Shown: one piece after another, positions 1 through 9,159 of the stretch
How positions within the stretch are numbered: the first letter of the stretch is position 1
Layout: each line of letters opens with the position of its first letter
Origin: Wuchereria bancrofti
Lineage: Eukaryota; Nematoda; Chromadorea; Rhabditida; Onchocercidae
NCBI GenBank assembly: GCA_005281725.1
Contig: SSBO01000040.1
Span: 5,613 to 26,964 of the forward strand
Direction: 5' to 3'
Length of the DNA stretch: 21,352 nt
Notes under the pieces: model-generated
The model's input: only the letters and a program-made list of their open reading frames with translations
Databases searched by the model: none
What the model was told of the DNA's origin: nothing
Translations under genes and position numbers: made by a program

Positions 1-36
1 CATGGATAGCATCGCAATAATTTTATTATGAAACAG
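1..36. repeat. 36-bp segment repeated exactly at 8112-8147
   Basis: The first 36 bases of the window are identical, same orientation, to 8112-8147. Beyond base 36 the two copies diverge at once: here the sequence continues as cytochrome b, at 8148 as unrelated nuclear DNA. About 11 bases (26-36) are at the same time the end of the cytochrome b reading frame. The left edge of the NUMT therefore joins mitochondrial to nuclear sequence across a short stretch common to both. What lies left of base 1 is not visible. Confidence 0.9.
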
Positions 37-660
37 TATAACCAAATAACTTATAACTTAAAAAATTCACTAAACACATAAGAAAAATAAAAACAAAATA
101 AAAAACAGTACAGATTAAATTAAAATAATTAAAAGGATAATCAGTAGGATAATGACCAGCCCAAGTCAACCAAAAAAAAAACCCAAACAAAACACATAGA
201 AAAGAAATACAAAATATTATCTATCATAACTTGATAATTATTAAAAAAAACAAAAATAGAACCAAACATCAAAATAACACCAAACAATTTGTTAGGAACA
301 GAACGTAAAATAGTAAAAGCAAATAAAAAATATCATTCAGGCACAACGTGAGCCGGACTAGCCATAGAATCAGATTCCACAAAAATCATAGGATCACTTA
401 AATTAAAAGAAAAATACAAACTAAATAAAATCAAAAAAAAATAAAACAAAATATCTAACCCATCCTTAAACCAAAAGCTAGGAAAAAAATGAATCTTATC
501 ATAATCACCATGGCAATATAAGCCAGAACTAGAGCCAGTAAAATGCAAAAAAAACAAATGAATAATAACTAAAACCAACAGCAATCAAGGAAAAATAAAA
601 TATAATATAATAAAAAATAGAATAAAAAAACTTTAAAGTATTCTCACAAACACTAAATAC
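26..660 (-). pseudogene. cob (cytb): NUMT: mitochondrial cytochrome b, C-terminal half, frameshifted
   Basis: Read on the minus strand with the invertebrate mitochondrial code, this is the C-terminal half of cytochrome b, normally the haem-bearing core of respiratory complex III. Visible landmarks include FPWLLVLV, HLFFLHFTGSSS, the HGDYDKI motif, NLSDPMIFVESD, the near-invariant HVVPEWYFLFAFTILRSVPN region (about 275-350, its W encoded by TGA at 333-335), WLTWAGHYPTDYPFNYF, and a terminal LFGYTVS before TAA at 26-28. In-frame TGA also occurs at 585-587. The frame shifts by one in homopolymers near 589-600 and at the A run 172-181. A nuclear cytoplasmic ribosome could not make the protein. 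Protein-level similarity is still high, so the insertion is not ancient, or the segment is a misassembled mitochondrial read. The boundary with the nad4 piece is approximate. Confidence 0.9.
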
Positions 661-757
661 AACATACTAATCTCTGACAATAAAACAAAACCTATCTGAC
701 AAATAGAAGAATAAACAGCCAAAGACTTACAATCACTCTGAAACATACAATTATCCA
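656..757 (-). pseudogene. nad4: NUMT: mitochondrial nad4 fragment fused upstream of cytb
   Basis: On the minus strand about 33 residues read MFQSDCKSLAVYSSICQIGF followed by VLLSEISM. This matches the conserved antiporter-like segment of NADH dehydrogenase subunit 4 (FQSD-K-LAAYSS---M-F in nematodes). It runs directly into cytochrome b sequence at about 655-665. nad4 and cytb are not neighbours in this order in the nematode mitochondrial maps I know, so the insertion is a mosaic of two mitochondrial pieces. The outer end near 757 is where the similarity fades. Identification rests on recognition of a short segment; another ND subunit of the same superfamily is a less likely alternative. Confidence 0.65.
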
Positions 758-1014
758 TGAATGTATTTATTGCTGTATAATTTACATACAATAAAATATA
801 TGAAATATTTTTCAAAACTGTAAAATTTATTTATCATTTTACAAAAAATCATGTTTTGAAATTATCAATGATATTTAATAGGACATATAATATGAGTGAT
901 AATATTTAAGTAGAATTAATTATATGATATCAAGTATTCTAATTAGTATTATCATAATTAATTATTAAAGTGTTTATTTTTGTGAATTTTTCATAATGAA
1001 TTTTTAATTTTAAG
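758..1014. other. AT-rich spacer, probably intron of the PTR gene
   Basis: No exon with Patched-family sense is visible here. The stretch ends in an acceptor (AG at 1013-1014) opening the first visible PTR exon with phase 1 carried in. If the PTR gene continues to the left, the NUMT would sit inside one of its introns. Confidence 0.5.
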
Positions 1015-4000
1015 CTATTGGAGTAGATGATATGTTTATTACAGTTGGAGCATGGCATGATGCTGAAAAAATTTACCCTGGTAAATGTTTTGTTTCTAAA
1101 AAAAAAAAGTTTTTTTTTTTATTTTTTAAAGAAAAAAATCATTTTCAGACGTTCTTATATAATTCTCATTTTAAATACTAAATTTAATTCCTTTTTCATA
1201 TTAAATTTCTATTCATTATTAAAATACCATAAAATAAATACTACATTTGCATTTATCAATTTTTTTTTCATACTTTGTAATTCTATTCGAAATTTACTTA
1301 TTAATATTATCATTTATTTTAAAGTCAAAACTATCTACTCTTTTTTATTCTTTTTTTCTTCTCTCTCTCTCGCATTTCTGGTTGAAAATTTTAAATGATA
1401 TAATAAATTTGAAATAATTTTTTCTTTTTTTTTTAATGTTAAGGAAATGATTATGCTAGTTTAAAAGCTCGTATGATAAATACATTATCGGAATCAGCAG
1501 TTGCTATATTTATTACCAGTTTTACGGATGTTTTATCATTTGCTATTGGTTGTTTTACGGATATTATTGCCGTACGTGGATTTTGTGCAATGACTTCAGC
1601 ATGCATGTTTTTCACATTTTTTTATCAGGTTTTCAATTTTTTTTTTTTATTTTCCATATTTTAATTTATGCATAAAATCTTGTTATAGTATAAAGAGCAT
1701 ATCATATTATTTATTCTGCTATTTAAGTTTTTTTATTTTAATTGCTTGAATTTATTTGACACATTTTTTTACTTTTTATAATTTTAAATTAATATTTGTT
1801 GGTTTTTTTTATATTATAAATGCAAGTTGCATTCTTTTGATTGAAATTGTTAAAGCAAAATAATAATTAAGGTATTGTTATTTTTATTCATTACTAAAAT
1901 ACCATAAAATAAGTACTACGTTCTCATTCATCTTTATTGATATTATCATATATTTTAAAATGAAAACTTTTTACTTTTTTTTTCGCTCCTTTTTTTCTCT
2001 CTTTCTCTTTCATTTCTGATTGAAAATTTTAAATGATTAATATTCGTTGATTATTTTATGTTTAAAAAAAACAATAATTATTAATGAGTTACTAGTAAAT
2101 GATGAGAAGTTCATCTCGTTGATAGTTTTAATTTATTTTGAGAAATAAAAATGAAAATTGAATTAAAATTACTTATTTGTCTATTAAGGTTACTTTTTTT
2201 GCTGCAATGATGGTTATTAGTGATAAAATGCGAATGACTAAGCGAAATAATTGTATTCCATGTTTGAAAATTACCGACCAAATTGATAATCCAATGAATA
2301 AATTTGAAAGGAACGTTTGGAATTTCACTGAAAAAAATGCAATTGGAAATGAAAATAATAGTAAGTGAATGTGAGCGAAGTAATTATTTGCTTCATCTTT
2401 TCAATTTAATTTTTCAAATTTGCTTCAGAAATAAGAAAAAAAGCATATACTATATATTTCATTTGTATTAAAATTATATTTAAAATTTGAATTAACTTGT
2501 TAGAATTTGTCTTCCTCTTTTTTTTTAAGTTTTACTTATCATATTGCACATTTAGTTCTATTTTTTTTTCTTTTTTTGAAAATTTCACTTCATTTTTAAC
2601 TTATCAAGTACACCCTATCGTATGAAAAAAATTAGTTTTAATGAAATTTGATCTTTTAGAAAAATTAAAAAATGCAAAATGTTATGATAAAGAGATAATC
2701 ACAAGTGATAATCATAAATCATATCGTAGTGGTAATGCTTATACGGAAATATTATCGGAGAAGACGACGAAAGGATCAAAAAAGCTATCGTCTAATGCTA
2801 TGAGCGGAATGAAATTATTTTTTCGGTTCGTTTTATTTTTAATAAAAATATAAATTTATAATTTAAAAGTAATATCAAAAATTCGGAAATATAAAAGTCG
2901 TAGAAAAAATTATTGAAATTTTTAATATTGCATCGATTATATGATTAATATAACGAATAATTGCACTTTTTGATATTTGAAATTTTATGAAATTTCAAAT
3001 TTTGTCCAACTTTTTTTGAAAAAATTTATTATATTAACAGGAATATATATGTTCCAATTTTGTTAGACAAACGAACTAAATGTATCGTTCTGCTCATATT
3101 TATCATTTATTTTATCGTAAGTATTTTTTTATTTCCTACTTTTTGTTTACTTTTCAAGAAACCGAAAAAAAGATTTCCAAAACAAATTTCAGGTTAACAT
3201 TTTAAAATTTCAGTTAGCAATACATGGTATTATGGGTATGGAGCAAGGTTTGGATTATGATAAATTACTAATTCAAACGGATCCGATAGTTCGAACAATA
3301 GCTATTGAGCTTGAACTATTTCATGGTGGTGATCAGGTACTTTCATATATTTTTTCAAATTTATCAAATTAACAATAATTAAATGATTTTTAGAGCGATA
3401 ATTTTATGGCTTAATATCAAAATTTGAAAGAAATAAATAATGATAAATTGAGAAAATTTTTTATAATTTCTAAAAGAAATTACAACAACAACAAAAACAA
3501 ATGTTTCAAAATTTTTGGTAAACACTTTTGGGTTGCTTTATATTTAAAGCTAATTAAATAAACTTTAATTTGAATTAATATTTGCTATTTCATAGATTAA
3601 TATAGCTATCGTAAAAGCGCCCGATATGACAAAACCAATGAATCGTAAACGTGTAGATCAAATGGTTCATGATTTTGAGCATATGATTTTTGGAATTGGT
3701 CCTAAGGCGACACAACTTTGGACTCGAGAATATCAGAAATATGCTAATATAACAGGTGCATACCTGCACAATGATCATCAATCCTGGGTACAAGGAGTTT
3801 ATCAATGGTCACAACTTTTTGCATTCTATAAATTATGGTTAGTAAATCAAAAGTATCATTGTTAAATGTCGAAATTTTTTTCTTTTATTTCATTTTTGCA
3901 TTGGTGTAAATTAGCTCTTTGTTTAGCTAAAAGATTGTAGAAATTTGCTTAGCATAGTGCTAGATTTTTTTATTTCTTTGTTGTTGTTGACAATTTAAAC

Positions 4001-6151
4001 TTTAATCTGTTTGATTTTTAATTTTCGTGTTCTAACTTTGTCTCACATAATTGATTTTGATTGTCAGATTAAGCTAGTTATAGTTATATTGAAAAAAAAA
4101 ATCCAACTTATTTGAACTAATTTACATAATTTTAAATAAATCCTTAAAATTACTTTTTAAAATTCCTAAATTCATAAATGGTAAATAAATTTTTAAAATT
4201 CATAATTCTTAAAATTTACTGATTAAACTTTATTTCTTAGAACTCTTACGCACTCTGTTTTTCCTATAAACACATTCAATAACAATTTTTTTCATAATAA
4301 TTATTCTTATCAGAATTTATTTCTTTCTGGATACAGTTTTTGGATAAATTTCTGGAATATATTTCAGGGCTCAAGACTTTGTTTGGGAAAATGAAAATGA
4401 TCCGCAAAATTTAAGGATGAAATCATTCCGGTTTCGTATCGGTTTATCAGCACTTAATAGTCCAAGTGATTTGATAATGGAATCTCGTACTCTTCGAAAA
4501 ATTGCTTCAAAATATTCGGACATGGAAGTTTATACGTATGAATATAGCCGGATGATTGCTGATCAAGTTTAATTCATTTATTTTATTTTTTTTTTTTTTG
4601 GAAAATTCTTCGTCTTTAAGAATTTTTAAGATTATTTCAATTCTAATCTTTGACCCTTCATCTTTTTTTTCAGTCACATTTTTTTTTTTCATTTGCTTAA
4701 AAATTTTTTTATGAATTTAGTATTTGCAAATTTTTTATGCAAATAGGATCAATTGAAAAATAAAGAAAAAAACAATTGACTTATTTTTGATTACTTTTTT
4801 TTAAAAAGAAAAAAAAAATATTAATAACTTATTTGAAATTGCAGTTAAATATTATTTTACCAAATACATTATTAAATGATAGTATTGCAATTATTGTATT
4901 AGTTATTACTGCGCTATTATTTATTCCTAATCCAATATGTACATTTTGGATTTTTATTGCTATCATAACAATTGATATTGGTTAGTAGTCTATTTACTAC
5001 ACTTATCTCACATTCATTAATTAATGAATTTAACAAAATTTGTTAATTAATTTAATTAGAATTATTTGTTTACTTTTATTTAATTATAATTTAACTGACT
5101 GTCCTTAGCTATTTTTTAGCACATTTACAAGATAAGAAAAGTTGCTAATAAAATATATATGCCTGTCAAATGATTGATAAGTAAGTCATAATTTTTTTTG
5201 CATGACATATAAAAGATTAGTAATTTAATAACTCAATCAAAGTATTTTATTAAGTAATAATTTAAATCAAATAATTTAACAAGATTAAATAAATCATTCT
5301 TATCAATTTTGAAAAAAAATTTTAATGAAGTTCAAAAGTGTTTTGCAGGTGTAATTGGTTTCTTATCACTATGGAGTGTTAAGTTAGATCCGATATCAAT
5401 GATAACTCTGATAATGGCAATTGGTTTTTCCATTGAATATTGCGCTCATATCACATATGCTTTTGTGAGTAATCCAAATAATGTGACACCATTTGAACGT
5501 TGTATTGAAGCAATGGAAAAGTTAGCTTTTCCAAGTAAGCTCTCATTTTATACAAATTATTATTTAAAAAGAAAAAATAAACTTTTTTTTAAATGAAATT
5601 TTCATTTAAAATTATTGTGAAATTTTTATTTAAAAATGAAAGGTAAAACACTTTATACATGTGTATATATTGGCTTCAACTAACTATTTTATTCTGCAAA
5701 ATTTTAAATTGTTCTTTTACTCTTTGCTATATCATGTTGTTTGTTACTTTAATAAAGCACCGAATGAATGTAAAATTGTAATAATTAAATTTAGTTATTT
5801 CGTTTCATAATTATTAAAATTATTACAGTGAATAATTATTAATTTAAATGTAAAATTTAGAAAGAGTAAATATTAATTATCATTACAGTTATATACGGCA
5901 GCATGTCAACAATATTTGGTGTTACAATTCTAGCATTCATCAATTCCTATATGATACTTGTATTTTTTAAAACAATTTTTCTAGTAATTATTATTGGTGT
6001 CATTCATGCCCTTATTTTATTACCTATTATTTTGTCAATAACTGCACCAATGATTGATCAAATTACTCAAAAATTTTGTGGTTCAGTTGAAAATTTAAAT
6101 GAAAAAGACACTCACGCTTCTATTCCTGAAATTGTCATTAATATTCATTAA
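1015..6151 (+). CDS. Patched-related (PTR/PTCHD-like) transmembrane transporter, 5'-truncated, 11 exons
   Basis: Exons, all with consistent phases: 1015-1080, 1444-1628, 2189-2360, 2660-2825, 3041-3116, 3214-3336, 3596-3837, 4368-4566, 4845-4980, 5349-5534, 5889-6151 (TAA). They give about 604 residues from the middle of the first transmembrane bundle to the C-terminus. Family marks: AIGVDDMFITVGAWH (residues 1-15, the TM4 GxxxD-type site of Patched/NPC1/Dispatched), SFTDVLSFAIG and the following helices (~40-98), the large second extracellular domain (~225-410), then TM7-TM12 with IDIGVIGF, KLDPISMITLIMAIGF (467-482) and FFKTIFLVI. The second intramembrane site reads GFSIEY (481-486), with Glu where Asp is usual. 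PTR proteins are RND-fold membrane proteins, expanded in nematodes and implicated in moulting and cuticle or lipid traffic; substrate unknown. The donor at 2825 (gttcgt) is the weakest junction. No lesions seen. Exons 1 to n lie off the window or beyond the NUMT. Not assignable to a specific ptr gene. Confidence 0.9.
1206..1402 (+). repeat. Intronic duplicate, copy A
   Basis: This stretch lies in the intron after PTR exon 1015-1080. Starting from TATTCATTATTAAAATACC, through a pyrimidine-rich TC tract and ending at GAAAATTTTAAATGAT, it aligns with 1885-2042 in the next intron, with a number of substitutions and small gaps. It is a direct duplication between neighbouring introns, or two copies of a dispersed element. 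No coding sense. Confidence 0.75.
1885..2042 (+). repeat. Intronic duplicate, copy B
   Basis: Second copy of the element at 1206-1402, in the intron between PTR exons 1444-1628 and 2189-2360. It shares ACCATAAAATAA, ATATTATCAT, the long TC-rich tract and GAAAATTTTAAATGAT at the 3' end. It is about 40 bases shorter than copy A. Confidence 0.75.
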
Positions 6152-6261
6152 TTTATACATTTTATTAAGTTTTCAATTATTTTATTTCAATTTTTATTTA
6201 CCCAATTTCTGTTGTTACGTATTTCAATGTTTCTGTAAATCTCTGTTAACACAGATCATTC

Positions 6262-6267
6262 AATAAA
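6262..6267 (+). terminator. Candidate polyadenylation signal of the PTR gene
   Basis: AATAAA lies about 110 bases after the PTR stop codon, a normal 3' UTR length for a nematode. No closer canonical hexamer is seen. Confidence 0.5.
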
Positions 6268-6289
6268 AAAATCCTATAATTTTGTAAAT

Positions 6290-8111
6290 TTGATATTTAT
6301 TTGTCAAACCACAGAACTACAAAAACTGCAGAAAAAACAACAAAAAAAAAAGAAGAAATGAAACACAAACAGGTTTAAAAAGAAAAAAATTTTAAAGCTT
6401 AAAAAAAGAAAAAGTAAAGAAAGTTGCTGTTGAGTTAGTCTTAAACTGGATTGCATTAATCATTAATAAAATATTACAGATATTTCAAAATTTTGTTAAG
6501 TCTCTTCTATCGATTATAAATGAAAATACTATCTGAAAGTAATGCATGCATAAAAACAGTCTGATATTTTTCAAAAATTTCCTTCTCATCTATTTTTTGT
6601 ACTATTATTACTTTTTTCGACTAAATATATGAGCAAAAATGGTTATTTTAACTAATTACAACATTATTTTAAATAATCATTCAATTATTTTGAATCATTC
6701 AAAAATTATGACTAATTAGCTAGTTGTTTGAATGTTGAAATTTACCAATTATTATTGATTTAACAAATTTTTCCAGTAGTTGATAAATACTATTACTCCT
6801 ATTACAATACATTATTTTTTAATTATTCCAAAATTACATGGAAAAATTATTTGTGAACAAATTATATTGAAGAAGCTAAATACTTTAAACATTTGACAAG
6901 ACAAATTTGAAATTAATTGAAGTTTAATTTTATTAATATTTTATTCATTAATAATATTCATCCCATGTTATTATAATTTATGTATTGTAATCAAATTTCA
7001 AAATATAAAAATTTTTTGTAATCAAAAAGAAAGTATCCAAAAAAAAAGAAAAGAATATTACGTAGAACTGAAATTTCGAATAAATCCATAATATGAAAGT
7101 TGTTTGATGCTTTTTAAAGTCCACCTTGATTTGCTATTTCATCAAATGCTACTCAAAGAATTATTTGAAATGAGTATGTCACTCCATCTGTGACAAATAG
7201 CGATTAAAATAATATAAATTAAGTGACAGAAGTGATCATTTTGTAATTTCATATTCTTACAATCATTTAAATATGCTAATAAATCTTGTAATTTTGCATA
7301 ATTAATGGCTAACTGAAACAAAAAGGAAAACAAAAATAACCAATGAAAAAACTTCAATTTATCAAACTTAAGAGAATGTTACAATTTCAAAACACATTAA
7401 TAGCGACAAATGTGCAAGCACAAAAATAAAAAATTGCAAATATAGAATGCATCGATACGGCCATTTTTATTTTATAATTTTAATCATTCTGAATTTTTAG
7501 AAACTTTCAAAATATATTAACAAATAAAAATAGAATTGATTCTGTTGATTGTATTCATCAAAATTTCTCAGAAGACAAACAATACGCCATCAAATCCAAA
7601 CACAGTTTTTAGGAAGAGACGATTGAAGATAACTCAAAAAGAATGCTTTACCATTTAATGTGTTTCTTCAAAAAACGATTTAAATAGTTCAGATATACCG
7701 GAACCGAAATTTCTTTTCACTATTGTCAAGTTCTAAAGAAATTTGACAGATTCACCTTTATTCATTATAAGACTGTATAAAGTCAACAGTACAAAGCAAC
7801 CTTTACTATATTAAAAAATAAATTACAATTGCTAAATTGTAAAAAACAGAAAATAGTACAATAATTGTAAAAAAATTCATACTAGAAAATAATTTTCCAT
7901 CAAATGATGAAAAATATCGCAGGAAATGAATTTAAAGTTTTGCTTAAATCAATCTAATTGTTTTGGCTTTATAATACTGTTTTGCGATTTCTATCAAGTA
8001 ATTACGTATAGCCTCAATAAATTTAAATTTTTTTTTAAAAAAAAATAATCTAGACTGAAACATCTGAAATGAGAAAGAATACCTGAATATGCGCTTTCTC
8101 TTTTTTTTGTA
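6290..8111. other. Intergenic AT-rich DNA, parts duplicated at 19620-20070
   Basis: The first ~700 bases (to about 7010) have diverged homologous stretches downstream of the PTR pseudogene copy near 19620-20070, so this flank was duplicated together with the gene. I see no convincing gene. The only exon-like object is on the minus strand at 7142-7312. Another short minus-strand open stretch near 7944-8107, behind a TTTCAG, is too low in complexity to call. Confidence 0.6.
7142..7312 (-). CDS. Possible terminal exon, unknown product (weak)
   Basis: On the minus strand a good TTTCAG acceptor (G at 7313) is followed by 56 open codons and TGA at 7142-7144. The peptide begins LAINYAKLQDLLAYLNDCKN and contains a hydrophobic LIYIILIAI stretch followed by CHRWSDILI. 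The composition is not purely low-complexity, but I recognise no family and see no matching upstream exon. In DNA this AT-rich an open stretch of this size can arise by chance, so this is a candidate only. Confidence 0.2.
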   Translation of the reverse strand, partial: LAINYAKLQDLLAYLNDCKNMKLQNDHFCHLIYIILIAICHRWSDILISNNSLSSI

Positions 8112-8147
8112 CATGGATAGCATCGCAATAATTTTATTATGAAACAG
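8112..8147. repeat. Second copy of the window's first 36 bases
   Basis: Identical to 1-36. Here it is embedded in nuclear-looking sequence on both sides, with no mitochondrial reading frame continuing after 8147. This is the likely original location; the copy at the window start is attached to the cytochrome b insertion. Confidence 0.9.
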
Positions 8148-8289
8148 GCACAGAGACAATTCTCTATTTTTTAAATAATCGAAAATTTATGATCATAAAT
8201 CTCGTTCGAAGCATCAATCAATTTTCTGAAAGCTAAGAAAAACTTTAATTCTTATTTAATAAATAAATTGTTTACATGTTTTTTAACAT

Positions 8290-8426
8290 AAATCATTCAT
8301 CGCGGAGTATTTTCCAACAAATAGGAATTTGCATGAATATGCACCGTGTGCTTCTGTTTGACAGTTTTATAATAATCGTTTTTTTTTTTTTTTAAATTCA
8401 ACTGCAGAAATATTCCGCGATGATTT
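8290..8426. repeat. Inverted repeat around TCATCGCGGA, ~100-base loop
   Basis: The left arm contains TCATCGCGGAGTATTT (about 8297-8312). The right arm (about 8408-8423) is its reverse complement with one mismatch (TCATCGCGGAATATTT when read on the minus strand). The outer flanks carry a further AAATCAT match with a gap. CGCGG is rare in this AT-rich background, which makes chance pairing less likely. Could be a small inverted-repeat element or a structured RNA; no further evidence. Confidence 0.55.
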
Positions 8427-8729
8427 GTTTTTCGAACTATTAATGATCTTTTTTTTTTTTTTTTTGAAATCTTAAAATGATTAAATTATTGATCAAAAAT
8501 TGCTTTTGCATATAAATCCAATTTTCTAACTTATAACAATACTACAAATATTTGAGAACGTAGACCCGAAAAAAAAAACAAAAGATAAACTTTATATTTT
8601 AAAAAAAGTGAGAAATCTAATTAGTAAGATTTGTCTCCATATTACCTTCCTAGAAACTAGTTTGAAACTGGCCGATAAGAACTGAAACCCAAATATTCAT
8701 TATAAAATTTTAAACGCAAATCCAGTTTA

Positions 8730-9035
8730 TTTCAACCTTTTTCAATAAAGAAACATTTTGAATTTTTTCCAATCGTTCCATACTGAGTAAAATTTGATTT
8801 GAAATATTCGAAAAAAGATATGGGGGAACGCAGATATTCAAAAAATATTCCACGATGGATAATTGATATCTTCCAAAATACCTGTCGTGGGTCAGTAACA
8901 AGGTAATTTCTCTGCAACTGATCAGCAAGAGATAAGTAAACGAAATATCAGATCGACAGAAAAACGGAATCGGTCACGCAAATGATGAGAATCCGGCATA
9001 GACTCATTGTTCGAAATATTGCTGAAATTGTAAAA
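8730..9035. other. GC-richer patch with weak coding sense on both strands
   Basis: This 300-base patch is less AT-rich than its surroundings. On the minus strand, after a TTTCAG (G near 9022), one frame reads a short ATG-started peptide broken by a single TGA and then stays open to ~8730, including LADQLQRNYLVTDPRQVFWK. On the plus strand 8787-8905 is also open (about 39 codons, including RRYSKNIPRWIIDIFQNTC). Both cannot be real in full. It may be a decayed exon or part of a gene I could not assemble; no family recognised. Confidence 0.2.
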
Positions 9036-9159
9036 ATTTTAAATTATTAAAAATACATAAACAGAACTTTTTTGTAGAGTTGGAAATGTCGCCAAAAAAA
9101 AAAAAAAAACCATACCTTCTGAGTATTTGATGAAATTTTTTCAAAATTTTGGCCTGTAA

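Noticed and set aside
1..25. Mitochondrial tRNA-Leu after cytochrome b
   Set aside because: The 25 bases beyond the cytb stop equal the nuclear-looking copy at 8112 and do not form a tRNA start that I can recognise.
1027..1398. 123-codon plus-strand open frame
   Set aside because: Only 1015-1080 is exon; the rest is read-through of the following T-rich intron in the wrong phase.
3590..3805. 71-codon minus-strand open frame
   Set aside because: Antisense shadow of PTR exon 3596-3837.
4507..4692. 61-codon minus-strand open frame
   Set aside because: Lysine-rich read-through opposite the end of a PTR exon and its T-rich intron.
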